Shown: positions 16,307-24,393 of the stretch, one piece after another | Layout of the letters: the number at the start of each line of letters is the position of its first letter | Position numbering within the stretch: the first letter of the stretch is position 1 | Source: Roseateles_B flavus | GTDB taxonomy: Bacteria > Pseudomonadota > Gammaproteobacteria > Burkholderiales > Burkholderiaceae_C | Direction of reading: 5' to 3' | Length of the DNA: 64,000 nt | Assembly (NCBI RefSeq): GCF_039872765.1 | Contig: NZ_JBDPZC010000011.1 | Span: 1 to 64,000, forward strand | The notes under the pieces: generated by a model | Database searches by the model: none | Told to the model about the DNA's origin: nothing | Seen by the model: the letters and a program-made list of their open reading frames with translations, nothing else | Made by a program: the position numbers and the translations under genes

Positions 16307-16972
16307 TCAGGCCGGGGCGGCGCCGGCTCGCATGCCCGACTCGCATTCACGGCCTTGCAGGCCCCTCGCAGCGGCCGCGGCCCGTTCCAGGTAGCCGAAG
16401 ACCGCCGCTTCCACGCGGCACTGCAGATGCGCCAGATCGGTCTCGCGGCGCTCGCCCGCGCCATCCACCAGGCCGCGGATCAGGGCGGCGACGTCCGCCG
16501 CGGCGAGGGCAGCGTCCGCCTGCGGGGGCAGGCCCGGGCGCTGCAGCAGCGTGTTGATCAGCTGGCCGAAGCGCCCCTTGTCCAGATGGGCGCGCAGCTC
16601 GGGCCGGCCCTCCTGCTCGTCCAGCAGCCGGGCCAGCTCGGCACGCTCCAGCTGCTGACGCACAGAGGCCCGGATCAGGTGGCGCAGGGCGGCGGGCCCG
16701 TCGGGCACCTCCAGCGCGGCCAGGGCATCGGCCTCGAAGCGGGCAGCCTCGCGTTCCAGCAGGGCCAGGGTCAGGGCGTCCTTGGACGGAAAGTACTGGT
16801 ACAGCGAGCCGATGCCCACGCCTGCACGCTCCGCCACCGCGTTGGTGTTGAAACCCTCCAGGCCCTGCGTCTCCAGGAGCTGGGCCGCGGCCTCCAGGAG
16901 GCTGGCGACGGTCAGCTGCGAACGGCGCTGGCGCGGGGACTTGCGAGGCAGCAGGGGCGGCGTGGAGCTCAT
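16307..16972 (-). CDS. TetR-family transcriptional regulator
   Basis: 221 residues. The N-terminal helix-turn-helix reads AAAQLLETQGLEGFNTNAVAERAGV followed by GIGSLYQYFPSKDAL, a textbook TetR DNA-binding domain (split here only for length). The remainder is an all-helical ligand domain. No partner gene is adjacent; the nearest neighbours are the VOC gene downstream and the divergent 17226 gene. The last 20 residues are low complexity. Confidence 0.88.
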   Translation of the reverse strand: MSSTPPLLPRKSPRQRRSQLTVASLLEAAAQLLETQGLEGFNTNAVAERAGVGIGSLYQYFPSKDALTLALLEREAARFEADALAALEVPDGPAALRHLIRASVRQQLERAELARLLDEQEGRPELRAHLDKGRFGQLINTLLQRPGLPPQADAALAAADVAALIRGLVDGAGERRETDLAHLQCRVEAAVFGYLERAAAAARGLQGRECESGMRAGAAPA

Positions 16973-17090
16973 GGGCGGAGTCAGCGGAACAAGGGCCGTC
17001 CACAGTCTAGTGCGGGCCGGCGTCTGCCGGGCGCAGGGGCCACGCGGCCTGCACAGGGGTTCGCTGTGGGAACCCCGCGGCGCGGCATCC

Positions 17091-17165
17091 CCCTAGGTTG
17101 GTGCGCCTTCGGGGCCGGGTCTCCCTAGGTCGTGGGCTGCTTCGGGGCGCGGGGCTCCTAGAGTC
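17091..17165 (+). repeat. Tandem ~33-bp repeats with CCTAGG cores upstream of the radical SAM locus
   Basis: Copy 1 (17091-17122) and copy 2 (17123-17156) share CCCTAGGT, a GTG block, CTTCGGGGC and a G-rich end before CT. A third partial unit, CCTAGAGTC, follows at 17157-17165. The set lies 60-135 bases upstream of the 17226 gene and may be a regulator-binding array. The rest of the 16973-17225 gap holds the AAGGGAG ribosome site at 17213-17219. Confidence 0.5.
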
Positions 17166-17225
17166 TGAAGGCCAAGCCGCGCGTCCTGCGTGGCCGCCTA
17201 TGCCCTCATCAAGGGAGTCCCCATC

Positions 17226-17627
17226 ATGAACATCGACAAGCAACGCGGTTCGGAGAAGCTGCTGGCCGCCTGGAAGGCTCGCCAGCTCACCGAGGAGTCC
17301 GTGCGGGAGATCGCACAGGCCATGGACAAGTCCCCCGCCCGCATCGAGGAGGCCACGGTCTACGGCGGCGCCAACGCCACGGGCATGCGGCTCTCGCTGA
17401 GCTATGCGGGCGATGACGTGCCCATGTGCGGCAACGACCTGCTCTTCTGGCTCAAGTGGCATCGCACGCATGGCGGCGAGGTCAAGCCGCCGCGCATCCT
17501 GATCGACGGCACGCCCTGGCCGGACCTGATCCGCATGCAGCTGGACTTCGGCCATGTGGTGCAGCCCGCCAATGTGCTGGAAGGTGGCATCAGCCAGCTC
17601 GGCGCGCGCGGGGCCTTGGGTGGCTGA
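17226..17627 (+). CDS. Small conserved protein coupled to a radical SAM enzyme
   Basis: 133 residues; function unknown. The N-terminal half is helical and charged (MNIDKQRGSEKLLAAWKARQ, MDKSPARIEE). The C-terminal half holds a probable conserved core, MRLSLSYAGDDVPMCGNDLLFW, followed by LKWHRTHGG and GTPWPDLIRMQLDFGHV. The single cysteine lies in the MCGND motif. The start has AAGGGAG at ideal spacing. Its stop codon lies inside the start of the radical SAM gene, so the two should be made together. It could be a substrate, a partner, or a recognition protein for the enzyme. No signal peptide. Confidence 0.7.
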   Translation: MNIDKQRGSEKLLAAWKARQLTEESVREIAQAMDKSPARIEEATVYGGANATGMRLSLSYAGDDVPMCGNDLLFWLKWHRTHGGEVKPPRILIDGTPWPDLIRMQLDFGHVVQPANVLEGGISQLGARGALGG

Positions 17628-18774
17628 GAACTTCGCCCCCTGGACAGCGCCGGGCGCCATCGCCCGCCCGGCGCTGCAGGCCGGCTGCGGTGGGCCCACG
17701 GGTGTGGCGCCCATCATCCAGCTGCATCCCACGCGGCTGTGCAACCTGGCCTGCGCGCATTGCTACACCTCGTCCGGCCCGCGCGAGACGCAGCAGCTGC
17801 CCCTGCCGCTGCTGCGGGCCGTGCTGGACGACGCCGCGGCGCTGGGCTACCGGCAGCTGGCGGTCTCCGGGGGCGAGCCCCTGCTGTACGAGGCGCTGCC
17901 GGGCCTGCTGCAGCACGCCCGCCGCCTGGGGATGCTGACCAGCCTCACGAGCAACGGTCTGCTGCTGAGCCCGCAGCGCTGGGCGGCCATCGCGCCGCAT
18001 CTGGACCGCCTGGCCATTTCCGTCGATGGCCGCGAGACCACGCACGATGCCTTGCGCGGACAGGCCGGCGCGCTGGCGCGCACCCTGCGGTTGCTGGCCC
18101 AGCCGCGCGCCACGGGCACGCCCTTCGGCTTCATCTTCACCTTGACCCAGCACAACGTCGACGAGCTGGAGGACGTCGTGGGACTGGCCGCCGCGCACGG
18201 CGCGCAAGGCGTGCAGGTGCATCCGCTGACGCTGCACGGGCGCGCCCGCGAGACGCTGGCCGGCGCGCGGCCCGATGGCCAGGAGCTGCTCGCGGCCATC
18301 GTCGAGGCGCAGCGGCTGGCGCAGGCTCTGCAGACCCGCAGCGGCGTGCGGGTACAGGTGGATGCGCTGAGCCAGGACCAGATCCTGGCCCACCGCGAAC
18401 GGCTGGTGCCCGCCTGGCCGGCGCCAGGCTTGACGGCCCTGGCGCCAGTGCTGGTGCTGCAGTCCGACGGCCAGCTGCTGCCGCTGACGCACGAGCTGCC
18501 GCGCGCGCTGTGGCTGGGCTCTGTGCACGAGGCCCCGCTGAAGGCCCTGGCCGCACGCTGGTTGCACAGCAGCGCCAGCCGGCGTCTGGTGCAGGCCCTG
18601 GAGCGCACCTGGCAGGCCCTCGCCGAGGGCGCGCAGCCCGCGGCCTACTGGTATGACGAGGTGGCGGCGCGCGTACGTCCGGCCGAGGTGCACGTGCCGG
18701 TCCCGCCGCTGCCGTCCAGAGGGCTCATGCCGAGGGGCCCCGCCCTGGCACAGGGGCGTGCGGCGCAGGCGTGA
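17620..18774 (+). CDS. Radical SAM enzyme without SPASM domain
   Basis: 384 residues from a GTG at 17620 that overlaps the previous stop by eight bases. The iron-sulfur motif CNLACAHC supplies Cys41, Cys45 and Cys48, and VSGGEPLLY binds SAM. Only one other cysteine (Cys23) is present, so there are no auxiliary cluster ligands of a SPASM or twitch domain. The general form resembles MoaA/PqqE-type proteins. The C-terminal 60 residues are proline- and alanine-rich. The tight coupling to a small conserved protein suggests a dedicated substrate. The product is unknown. Confidence 0.85.
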   Translation: MAENFAPWTAPGAIARPALQAGCGGPTGVAPIIQLHPTRLCNLACAHCYTSSGPRETQQLPLPLLRAVLDDAAALGYRQLAVSGGEPLLYEALPGLLQHARRLGMLTSLTSNGLLLSPQRWAAIAPHLDRLAISVDGRETTHDALRGQAGALARTLRLLAQPRATGTPFGFIFTLTQHNVDELEDVVGLAAAHGAQGVQVHPLTLHGRARETLAGARPDGQELLAAIVEAQRLAQALQTRSGVRVQVDALSQDQILAHRERLVPAWPAPGLTALAPVLVLQSDGQLLPLTHELPRALWLGSVHEAPLKALAARWLHSSASRRLVQALERTWQALAEGAQPAAYWYDEVAARVRPAEVHVPVPPLPSRGLMPRGPALAQGRAAQA

Positions 18775-18789
18775 CGCAGGCCGAGGCGC

Positions 18790-19323
18790 TCAGACTTCGT
18801 CCGGCCCGCGATGCCGGTACACCAGGCCCTGACCGCCGCGGAAGGGAATGCGCCGCTCCAGCTGCGCACCCAGACGCTCGGCCACGGCGCTGGAGGCGCT
18901 GTTGCCCTCCGCCACCACGCTGACGGCGGTGCGCCAGCCGAAGTGGCCATAGGCCGCGGCCAGTGCGCCGCGGGCGGCCTCGGTGGCATAGCCCCGGCCC
19001 TGGGCCTCGGGCAGCAGGGCCCAGGTGATCTCCGGCTCCACCCAGCCCTCGGGATTCCACAGGCCGCTGAGGCCCACGAAGGCGCCATCGCGCTTGCTTT
19101 CGAGCGCCCAGGGGCCGTAGCCGCGCAGGGCCCAGTGGCCCAGGTAGGCGGCGAACTTGCGCCAGGCTTCCTCACGCGAGCAGGGGCCGCCGTAGGTGGC
19201 CGAGACCGGGCTGGCGAAGAAGCGCGCCAGGCCGTCGAAGTCCGCCTCGCGAAAAGGACGCAGCCAGAGGCGTTCGGTCTCGAAGCGCGGAATCTGCAGG
19301 CCGCCCAGGGGCGTGCCGCTCAT
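18790..19323 (-). CDS. GNAT acetyltransferase (RimJ/RimL type)
   Basis: 177 residues. FETERLWLRPFREADFDGLA at the start and the acetyl-CoA loop LLPEAQGRGYATEA are typical of the RimJ/RimL-like GNAT subgroup. It would transfer acetyl from acetyl-CoA to an amine; the substrate is unknown. The start overlaps the stop of the Xre-type gene upstream by four bases, so the two are translated as a pair. Confidence 0.85.
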   Translation of the reverse strand: MSGTPLGGLQIPRFETERLWLRPFREADFDGLARFFASPVSATYGGPCSREEAWRKFAAYLGHWALRGYGPWALESKRDGAFVGLSGLWNPEGWVEPEITWALLPEAQGRGYATEAARGALAAAYGHFGWRTAVSVVAEGNSASSAVAERLGAQLERRIPFRGGQGLVYRHRGPDEV

Positions 19324-19589
19324 GCGCCGGCCTCGCCTGCCGCAGCGGCCAGGGGCGCGGCGGTGAGCCCGTACAGCGCCAGCAGCCCCAGCACGTGGCC
19401 GATCGCCACGCCGGGCTCGCCGGACTCGATGCGGCCGATGGTCTGCACATGCACGCCCAGCCGGGCCGCCGCGGCGGCCTGGCCCTCGCCGGCCTGCAGC
19501 CGGGCCTGGCGGGCGGCCGCGCCCAGGGCCTGGATGGCCTGGAGGGCGGCGGGGTGGATGTCGACGGAGATGCGTTTGCCTTGTGCCAT
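19320..19589 (-). CDS. Xre-family helix-turn-helix protein
   Basis: 89 residues. The segment ARQARLQAGEGQAAAAARLG, followed by VHVQTIGRIESGEPGVAIGHV, is a helix-turn-helix of the Xre/HipB type. The ATG at 19589 gives the usual length. It overlaps the GNAT gene (ATGA). The order of a DNA-binding protein followed by a GNAT recalls toxin-antitoxin pairs, but the GNAT is RimL-like instead of TacT-like, so a simple regulator is as likely. Confidence 0.75.
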   Translation of the reverse strand: MAQGKRISVDIHPAALQAIQALGAAARQARLQAGEGQAAAAARLGVHVQTIGRIESGEPGVAIGHVLGLLALYGLTAAPLAAAAGEAGA

Positions 19590-19613
19590 GCCGCCATTGT
19601 GGCCGCTGCCGGC

Positions 19614-20597
19614 TCAGTGGGCCCGCCGCTTTGGCCTGGCCTGCCGCCAGGCCCGCTGCAGCGGCCCCTGCGCGCTGACCAGGCCGATGCCCGCCAGCAC
19701 CAGCACGCTGCTGGCGAGGAAGGAGGCCTCCAGCGTCTCGTCCAGCAGCGCCGCGCCCAGCAGCACGCCGAACAGCGGTGTCAGGAAGGAGAACATGCCC
19801 AGCTGTGAGGCCAGGTAGCGGCGCAGCAGCCAGCACCAGGTCAGGAAGCTGGCAAAGGACACCACCAGGCTCTGGAAGCCCAGGTGGGCCAGCACCCGCG
19901 GCGTGCAGGCGAACTGCGCCTGGCCGCTCAGCAGGGCCGCGGGCAGCAGGAGCAGGGCCGCGCCCATCAGCTGGTACATCAGCGTTTCCGTGGCCGGCGC
20001 CTCGACGAGGCGGGTGCTGCGCAGCGTCACGGTCGTCGCGCCCCAGGCCAGGGCGGCCAGCAGGGCCAGGGCATCGCCTGCCAGGGCCTGGCCGCCGGCG
20101 TGTCCCGGCGCCCCGGCACGCGGACCCAGGAAGGCGCAGGCGATGCCCGCGAAGGCCAGCAGGGCGCCGGCCCATTGCCAGGCGCCCATGCGCTCCGCCG
20201 GCCAGCGCAGGTGCAGGCCCAGGGCCGCGAAGATGGGGGCGGTGTAGAGGAACACGATCACATGGGCCGCCTGTGTGCGCTGCAGGGCCTCGGACACCAG
20301 CAGGAACTCCAGCCCGAACAGCAGCCCCGCCAGCGCGCCGGCACGCCAGCGCTCGCGGGCCAGGCGCTCGCCGCGGTGGCGCATCAGCAGGCCCAGCAGC
20401 GCCAGGGCGATGCAGGAGCGCAGCGCGATCATCAGCATGGGGCTCAGCTCCCCGGCCACCGCCTTCAGCGAGACCTGCTGCAGGCTCCACAGCAGGCACA
20501 GTATCAGCATGGTGGCGGTGGCGCGCAGGTCCAGCGCGCCGGGGGTGGCGGCATGGGGCCGGGGTCCGGCGGGCAGGGCAGGGGTCAGCAGGCTCAT
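19614..20597 (-). CDS. EamA-family (DMT) transporter
   Basis: 327 residues with about ten hydrophobic helices in two EamA repeats; the second starts near ALLAALAWGATTVTLRSTR. Members export amino acids or metabolites across the inner membrane. The substrate is unknown. It is divergent from a LysR-type regulator, which probably controls it. The N-terminal 25 residues before the first helix are Pro/Ala-rich, so the true start might be slightly downstream. Confidence 0.85.
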   Translation of the reverse strand: MSLLTPALPAGPRPHAATPGALDLRATATMLILCLLWSLQQVSLKAVAGELSPMLMIALRSCIALALLGLLMRHRGERLARERWRAGALAGLLFGLEFLLVSEALQRTQAAHVIVFLYTAPIFAALGLHLRWPAERMGAWQWAGALLAFAGIACAFLGPRAGAPGHAGGQALAGDALALLAALAWGATTVTLRSTRLVEAPATETLMYQLMGAALLLLPAALLSGQAQFACTPRVLAHLGFQSLVVSFASFLTWCWLLRRYLASQLGMFSFLTPLFGVLLGAALLDETLEASFLASSVLVLAGIGLVSAQGPLQRAWRQARPKRRAH

Positions 20598-20635
20598 GAT
20601 GGCCTCACTGTGGGTGCGGCTGTGATTGTTGAAAA

Positions 20636-20680
20636 GCGCATAATTCGTGAACCATCCATGCGCTTATCGAAAGCATGCGC
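20636..20680. promoter_or_regulatory. Candidate operator between EamA and LysR genes
   Basis: GCGCAT (20636-20641) and ATGCGC (20658-20663) form an inverted repeat with a 16-base spacer. A further ATGCGC (20675-20680) includes the LysR start codon. The placement fits autoregulation plus control of the divergent transporter. Confidence 0.4.
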
Positions 20681-21535
20681 GACCTCCAGATCGATTGGCT
20701 CAAGTGCTTCGTGGCCACCGTGGACGCCGGCTCCCTGAGCAGCGCCGCGCCGGAGATCCACCGCTCGCAGTCCGCCGTCAGCATGCAGATCAAGAAGCTG
20801 GAGGCGGCCCTGGGTCACCCGGTCTTGCTGCGTGGGCCGCGCCAGCTGCAGCTCACGCACGAGGGTCAGGTCTTGCTGGGCTACGCCCGCCGCATGCTGG
20901 ACCTGCACGCGGAGGCGCAGGCAGCCCTGCACGAGGAAGCCCTGACCGGCCTCGTGCGCCTGGGTGTGCCGGACGACTACGCCAGCAAATACCTCACGCC
21001 CGTGCTCAAGCGCTTCGCGCCGCGCCACGGCGGGGTCGAGATCCAGCTGGACTGCGAGCAGTCCACCTCGCTGATCCCCCGGGTCGGCCGGGGCGAGCTG
21101 GACCTGGCACTGGTCTCGCGCGACAACGCCCGGCGCGGCACCCTGCTGTTCCACGAGCCCATGGTGTGGGTGGGCTCCACGCAGTTCGATGTCTGGACCC
21201 GCAGCCCCCTGCCCATTGCGGTCTACGAGCCCGCCAGCCCCGGCCGTCGCAGCGCCCTGAATGCGCTGGCGCTGCAGGGGCGCCCCTACCGGATCGTCTA
21301 CAACAGCTCCAGCCTGGCCGGCCAGATCGCCGCGGTGGAGAGTGGCCTGGCCGTGGCGGTGCTGACCCAGTGCAGCGCGCCGCCGCACCTGCAGGTGCTG
21401 GGCGAGCAGCACGGCCTGGGCCCGCTGGCGCCTATGGAGGTGGCCGTCTACCGCAGCCGTGCCTCGCAGGGCAACAAGGCCGTGGACAGCCTGCACCGCA
21501 TGCTGGTGCAGACGCTGCGCCAGGCGGGGCGCTGA
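20675..21535 (+). CDS. LysR-family transcriptional regulator
   Basis: 286 residues. DNA-binding domain: LKCFVATVDAGSLSSAAPEI followed by HRSQSAVSMQIKKLE. The substrate domain begins LVRLGVPDDYASKYLTPVL. The pattern is that of regulators neighbouring DMT exporters. The ATG at 20675 sits 77 bases from the divergent EamA start. Confidence 0.88.
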   Translation: MRDLQIDWLKCFVATVDAGSLSSAAPEIHRSQSAVSMQIKKLEAALGHPVLLRGPRQLQLTHEGQVLLGYARRMLDLHAEAQAALHEEALTGLVRLGVPDDYASKYLTPVLKRFAPRHGGVEIQLDCEQSTSLIPRVGRGELDLALVSRDNARRGTLLFHEPMVWVGSTQFDVWTRSPLPIAVYEPASPGRRSALNALALQGRPYRIVYNSSSLAGQIAAVESGLAVAVLTQCSAPPHLQVLGEQHGLGPLAPMEVAVYRSRASQGNKAVDSLHRMLVQTLRQAGR

Positions 21536-21568
21536 GCCCCGCTGGGCGCTGCGCGAGAATTCGCCGCC

Positions 21569-21751
21569 ATGAACCCGCCTGACCCTGCTTCCGTCGACGA
21601 AGACCCCAAGCCCCAGCCCCCCGAGCCGCCCGCGCTGGAGGACTGCTGCGGCAATGGCTGCGACCCCTGCATCTTCGACGCCCATGACCTCGCCATGGAT
21701 GCCTACCGCCAGGCCCTGCGCGCCTGGCAGGCCCGCCATCCGCAGGCCTGA
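21569..21751 (+). CDS. Oxidoreductase-like domain small protein
   Basis: 60 residues. The Cys motif CCGNGCDPCIFD is the hallmark of the Oxidored-like family (PF09791), also found at the N-terminus of some NADH oxidoreductase-like proteins. It is preceded by an acidic, proline-rich tail. The four cysteines may bind metal or a cluster. No partner is adjacent. Confidence 0.75.
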   Translation: MNPPDPASVDEDPKPQPPEPPALEDCCGNGCDPCIFDAHDLAMDAYRQALRAWQARHPQA

Positions 21752-21796
21752 CGCGTCATGTGAACATTAGAGAGGGCTCTCACTCCGCCCCTCGAA

Positions 21797-21810
21797 ATGA
21801 TCTGAGTCAA
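21797..21810. promoter_or_regulatory. Candidate FNR/ANR-type box upstream of oleate hydratase
   Basis: ATGATCTGAGTCAA differs by one base from TTGATCTGnGTCAA, a frequent FNR-family site in beta-proteobacteria. It lies 62 bases before the ohyA start. The hairpin-forming GAGAGGGCTCTC lies just upstream. Confidence 0.35.
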
Positions 21811-21871
21811 GGGGCCGCGAACCCTCCTGCGAAGAATGGGCCGCATCCATTTCTTCACAGGGAGCATTCCA

Positions 21872-23431
21872 ATGAAAGCCCATTTCCTCGGCAGCGGCAT
21901 CGGTTCACTGGCCGGCGCCGCCTTCATGATCCGCGACGCCGGTGTGCCCGGCACGGACATCACGATCTACGAAAGCCAGCCCCAGAGCGGCGGCAGCCTG
22001 GACGCCGCCTGGCGCCCCGAGCAGGGCTACAGCCTGCGCGGCGGCCGCATGCTCACCACGGACCACTACGAGTGCCTGTGGGACCTGATGAAGTCCATCC
22101 CCTCGCTGGACCAGCCCGAGCTCTCGGTCTTCGAGGAGACCGTGCGCTTCAACGAGCAGAACCCCGCGCACTCCAAGGCCCGGCTGGTGGACCGCCGCCG
22201 CCACAAGCTGGACGTCAGCCACATGGGCTTCAGCAACGCCGACCGCCTGGAGCTGCTGCGCCTCACCGAGGCCAGCGAGGAGGCCCTGGGCACCAGCAAG
22301 ATCAGCGACTGGCTCTCGCCCGCCTTCTTCGACACCAACTTCTGGTGGATGTGGCAGACCACCTTCGCCTTCCAGCCCTGGCACAGCGCGGTGGAGTTCA
22401 AGCGCTATCTGCACCGCTTCATGAACGAGTTCCCGCGCATCGAGACCCTGGGCGGCGTCAAGCGCACGGTCTACAACCAGTACGACTCCCTCGTGCGGCC
22501 GCTGGAGACCTGGCTGCGGCAGCGCGGCGTGAACTTCGTGCACGGCACCACCGCGACGGACGTGGCCCTGGACGAGGCGGACGGTCAGACCGTGGCCCGC
22601 GCCCTCACCCTGCGCGACGCCCAGGGCGAGCGCACCGTCAGCATCGCACCCGAGGACCTGGTCTTCGTGCAGAACGCCTCCATGACCGATGCCTCCAGCG
22701 TGGGCAGCATGAGCGCGCCCGCGCCGCGCCTCACCAAGGCGGACAGCCAGGGCTGGGCCCTGTGGGAAAAGCTCGCCGAGGGCCGGCCGCAGTTCGGCAA
22801 TCCCTCGGCCTTCAACAGCCGCCTGGCGGAGTCCTACTGGCTGTCCTTCACCGTCACCTGCGCGCAGCCGGCCTTCTTCGATCACATGGAGGCCTTCACC
22901 GGCAACCGCGCCGGTACCGGCGGCCTCGTGACCTTCAAGGACTCGGCCTGGCAGATGTCCGTGGTGCTCTACCACCAGCCGCATTTCCGCGGCCAGCCGG
23001 AGGGCCTGCAGGTGTTCTGGGGCTATGCGCTGCAGCCGGACCGCATCGGCGACTTCGTGGCCAAGCCCATGAGCGAATGCAGCGGGGCGGAGATCCTGCA
23101 GGAGTTGCGCGGCCACCTGAACCTCGACCTCGAGGTGCTGGAGCGCGCCGTGTGCATCCCCTGCCGCATGCCCTACATCACCAGCATGTTCATGCCTCGC
23201 GCCCACGCCGACCGGCCGCTGCCGGTGCCGCCGGGCTCGCGCAATGTGGCCTTCGTGAGCCAGTTCGTGGAGATCGCGGACGACGTGGTCTTCACCGTCG
23301 AGTACTCGGTGCGCGCGGCGCAGATGGCCGTCTACCAGCTGCTGGGCGTGCAGCGCCCCGTGCCGCCGATCACGCGGCATGACCGTTCGCTGAAGGTGCT
23401 GATGGACTCGCTGGTGAAGTCCCTGCGCTGA
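21872..23431 (+). CDS. ohyA: Oleate hydratase (myosin-cross-reactive antigen family)
   Basis: 519 residues. This FAD enzyme adds water to the cis-9 double bond of oleate and related acids. GSGIGSLAGAAFMIRDA is the FAD-binding start, GGRMLTTDHYECLWDL is a family signature, and YNQYDSLVRPLETWL and the C-terminal MFMPRAHADRP segment also match. AGGGAGC precedes the ATG at 21872. It is cytosolic or membrane-associated and typically detoxifies unsaturated fatty acids. It converges on an alpha/beta hydrolase two bases away. Confidence 0.92.
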   Translation: MKAHFLGSGIGSLAGAAFMIRDAGVPGTDITIYESQPQSGGSLDAAWRPEQGYSLRGGRMLTTDHYECLWDLMKSIPSLDQPELSVFEETVRFNEQNPAHSKARLVDRRRHKLDVSHMGFSNADRLELLRLTEASEEALGTSKISDWLSPAFFDTNFWWMWQTTFAFQPWHSAVEFKRYLHRFMNEFPRIETLGGVKRTVYNQYDSLVRPLETWLRQRGVNFVHGTTATDVALDEADGQTVARALTLRDAQGERTVSIAPEDLVFVQNASMTDASSVGSMSAPAPRLTKADSQGWALWEKLAEGRPQFGNPSAFNSRLAESYWLSFTVTCAQPAFFDHMEAFTGNRAGTGGLVTFKDSAWQMSVVLYHQPHFRGQPEGLQVFWGYALQPDRIGDFVAKPMSECSGAEILQELRGHLNLDLEVLERAVCIPCRMPYITSMFMPRAHADRPLPVPPGSRNVAFVSQFVEIADDVVFTVEYSVRAAQMAVYQLLGVQRPVPPITRHDRSLKVLMDSLVKSLR

Positions 23432-23433
23432 GC

Positions 23434-24252
23434 TCAGGCCCGCAGCGCCGCCGCTTCGCGAGGCTCCAGCGAGGCGCGCAGCGCCTGCTCGATCAGCTGC
23501 GGATGGGTGATGTGCGGGCAGTGGCCCGAGTTCTCCAGCAACTGCAGTGTCGAGCCCCGCAGCTGCCGGTGGAGGTACTCGCCGACGTCCACCGGCACGA
23601 AGGTATCGTGCGTGCTCTGCAGCACCAGGCAGGGGTGGCGCACCTCTGCCAGGCGCGCCCGGCAGTCCACGTAGAAGGTCAGCCGGGCGAAGCGGGTGGC
23701 GATCAGCGGATCCAGGGCATGGAGGCCGCGGCCGAAGGCCTCGATGTGGTGCGCTGGGTTGTCCGGCCCGATGGCCACGGGGGCCAGGAAGGCGGCGGTG
23801 GCCGGGTAGTCGGCGTCCATGCGTGCGAGCAGCTCGGCGATCTGTCGGCGCTGGAAGCCCCCGCGGTAGCCGGGCTCGTCGATGAAGTGCGGCGAGGTGT
23901 TGAGCAGCACCAGCCGCGCAAAGCGCCGCGGTGCACGCAGGCTGGCCAGCAGGCCGATGACGCCGCCGATGGAATGGCCCACATAGACCACGTCGCCGAG
24001 GTCCTGGTCCTCCAGGATGTCCAGCAGGTCCTGGGCATAGCCATCCAGGGAGCTGTGGCGCTGGTCGCAATGAGCCAGGCGGTCCGAGCGGCCGAAGCCG
24101 ACGTGGTCGAAGAGCAGCACGCGGTGCGTGGAGGCCATGGCCTCGGCCACGCGGCTCCAGGCGGCCTGGTCTGAGCCAAAGCCATGGCCGAAGACCAGGG
24201 TGGGCCCGCCCTGGCCCAGCAGCCTCAGGTGATTGCGAGAAGGATCGACCAT
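23434..24252 (-). CDS. Alpha/beta hydrolase of the RsbQ/KAI2-like family
   Basis: 272 residues. The nucleophile elbow is GHSIGG, the acid lies in HDTFVP and the histidine in GHCPHITHP. The FGHGFGSDQAAW oxyanion segment, FARLVLLNTSPHFIDEPGYR, and GGFQRRQIAELLARMDADYP match RsbQ, the small hydrolase that works with the phosphatase RsbP in Bacillus. No RsbP homologue is adjacent. The gene ends two bases from ohyA. The natural ligand is unknown. Confidence 0.85.
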   Translation of the reverse strand: MVDPSRNHLRLLGQGGPTLVFGHGFGSDQAAWSRVAEAMASTHRVLLFDHVGFGRSDRLAHCDQRHSSLDGYAQDLLDILEDQDLGDVVYVGHSIGGVIGLLASLRAPRRFARLVLLNTSPHFIDEPGYRGGFQRRQIAELLARMDADYPATAAFLAPVAIGPDNPAHHIEAFGRGLHALDPLIATRFARLTFYVDCRARLAEVRHPCLVLQSTHDTFVPVDVGEYLHRQLRGSTLQLLENSGHCPHITHPQLIEQALRASLEPREAAALRA

Positions 24253-24393
24253 GCCGTGCTCCCTGGACGCACAGGCCCTGCCGTGGCGAGGGGCCGCTGG
24301 CGTCGTGCTGTTTTCGGCAAGCTTAGGAGTAGACCCCGATCAGGAGCAAGACCCGTCAATCAGGGGCGCAGGGCCGATGGCCGGCGGGCGGAA

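Noticed and set aside
17620..18774. SPASM-type peptide maturase
   Set aside because: Apart from the cluster cysteines only one cysteine exists, so auxiliary cluster sites are absent.
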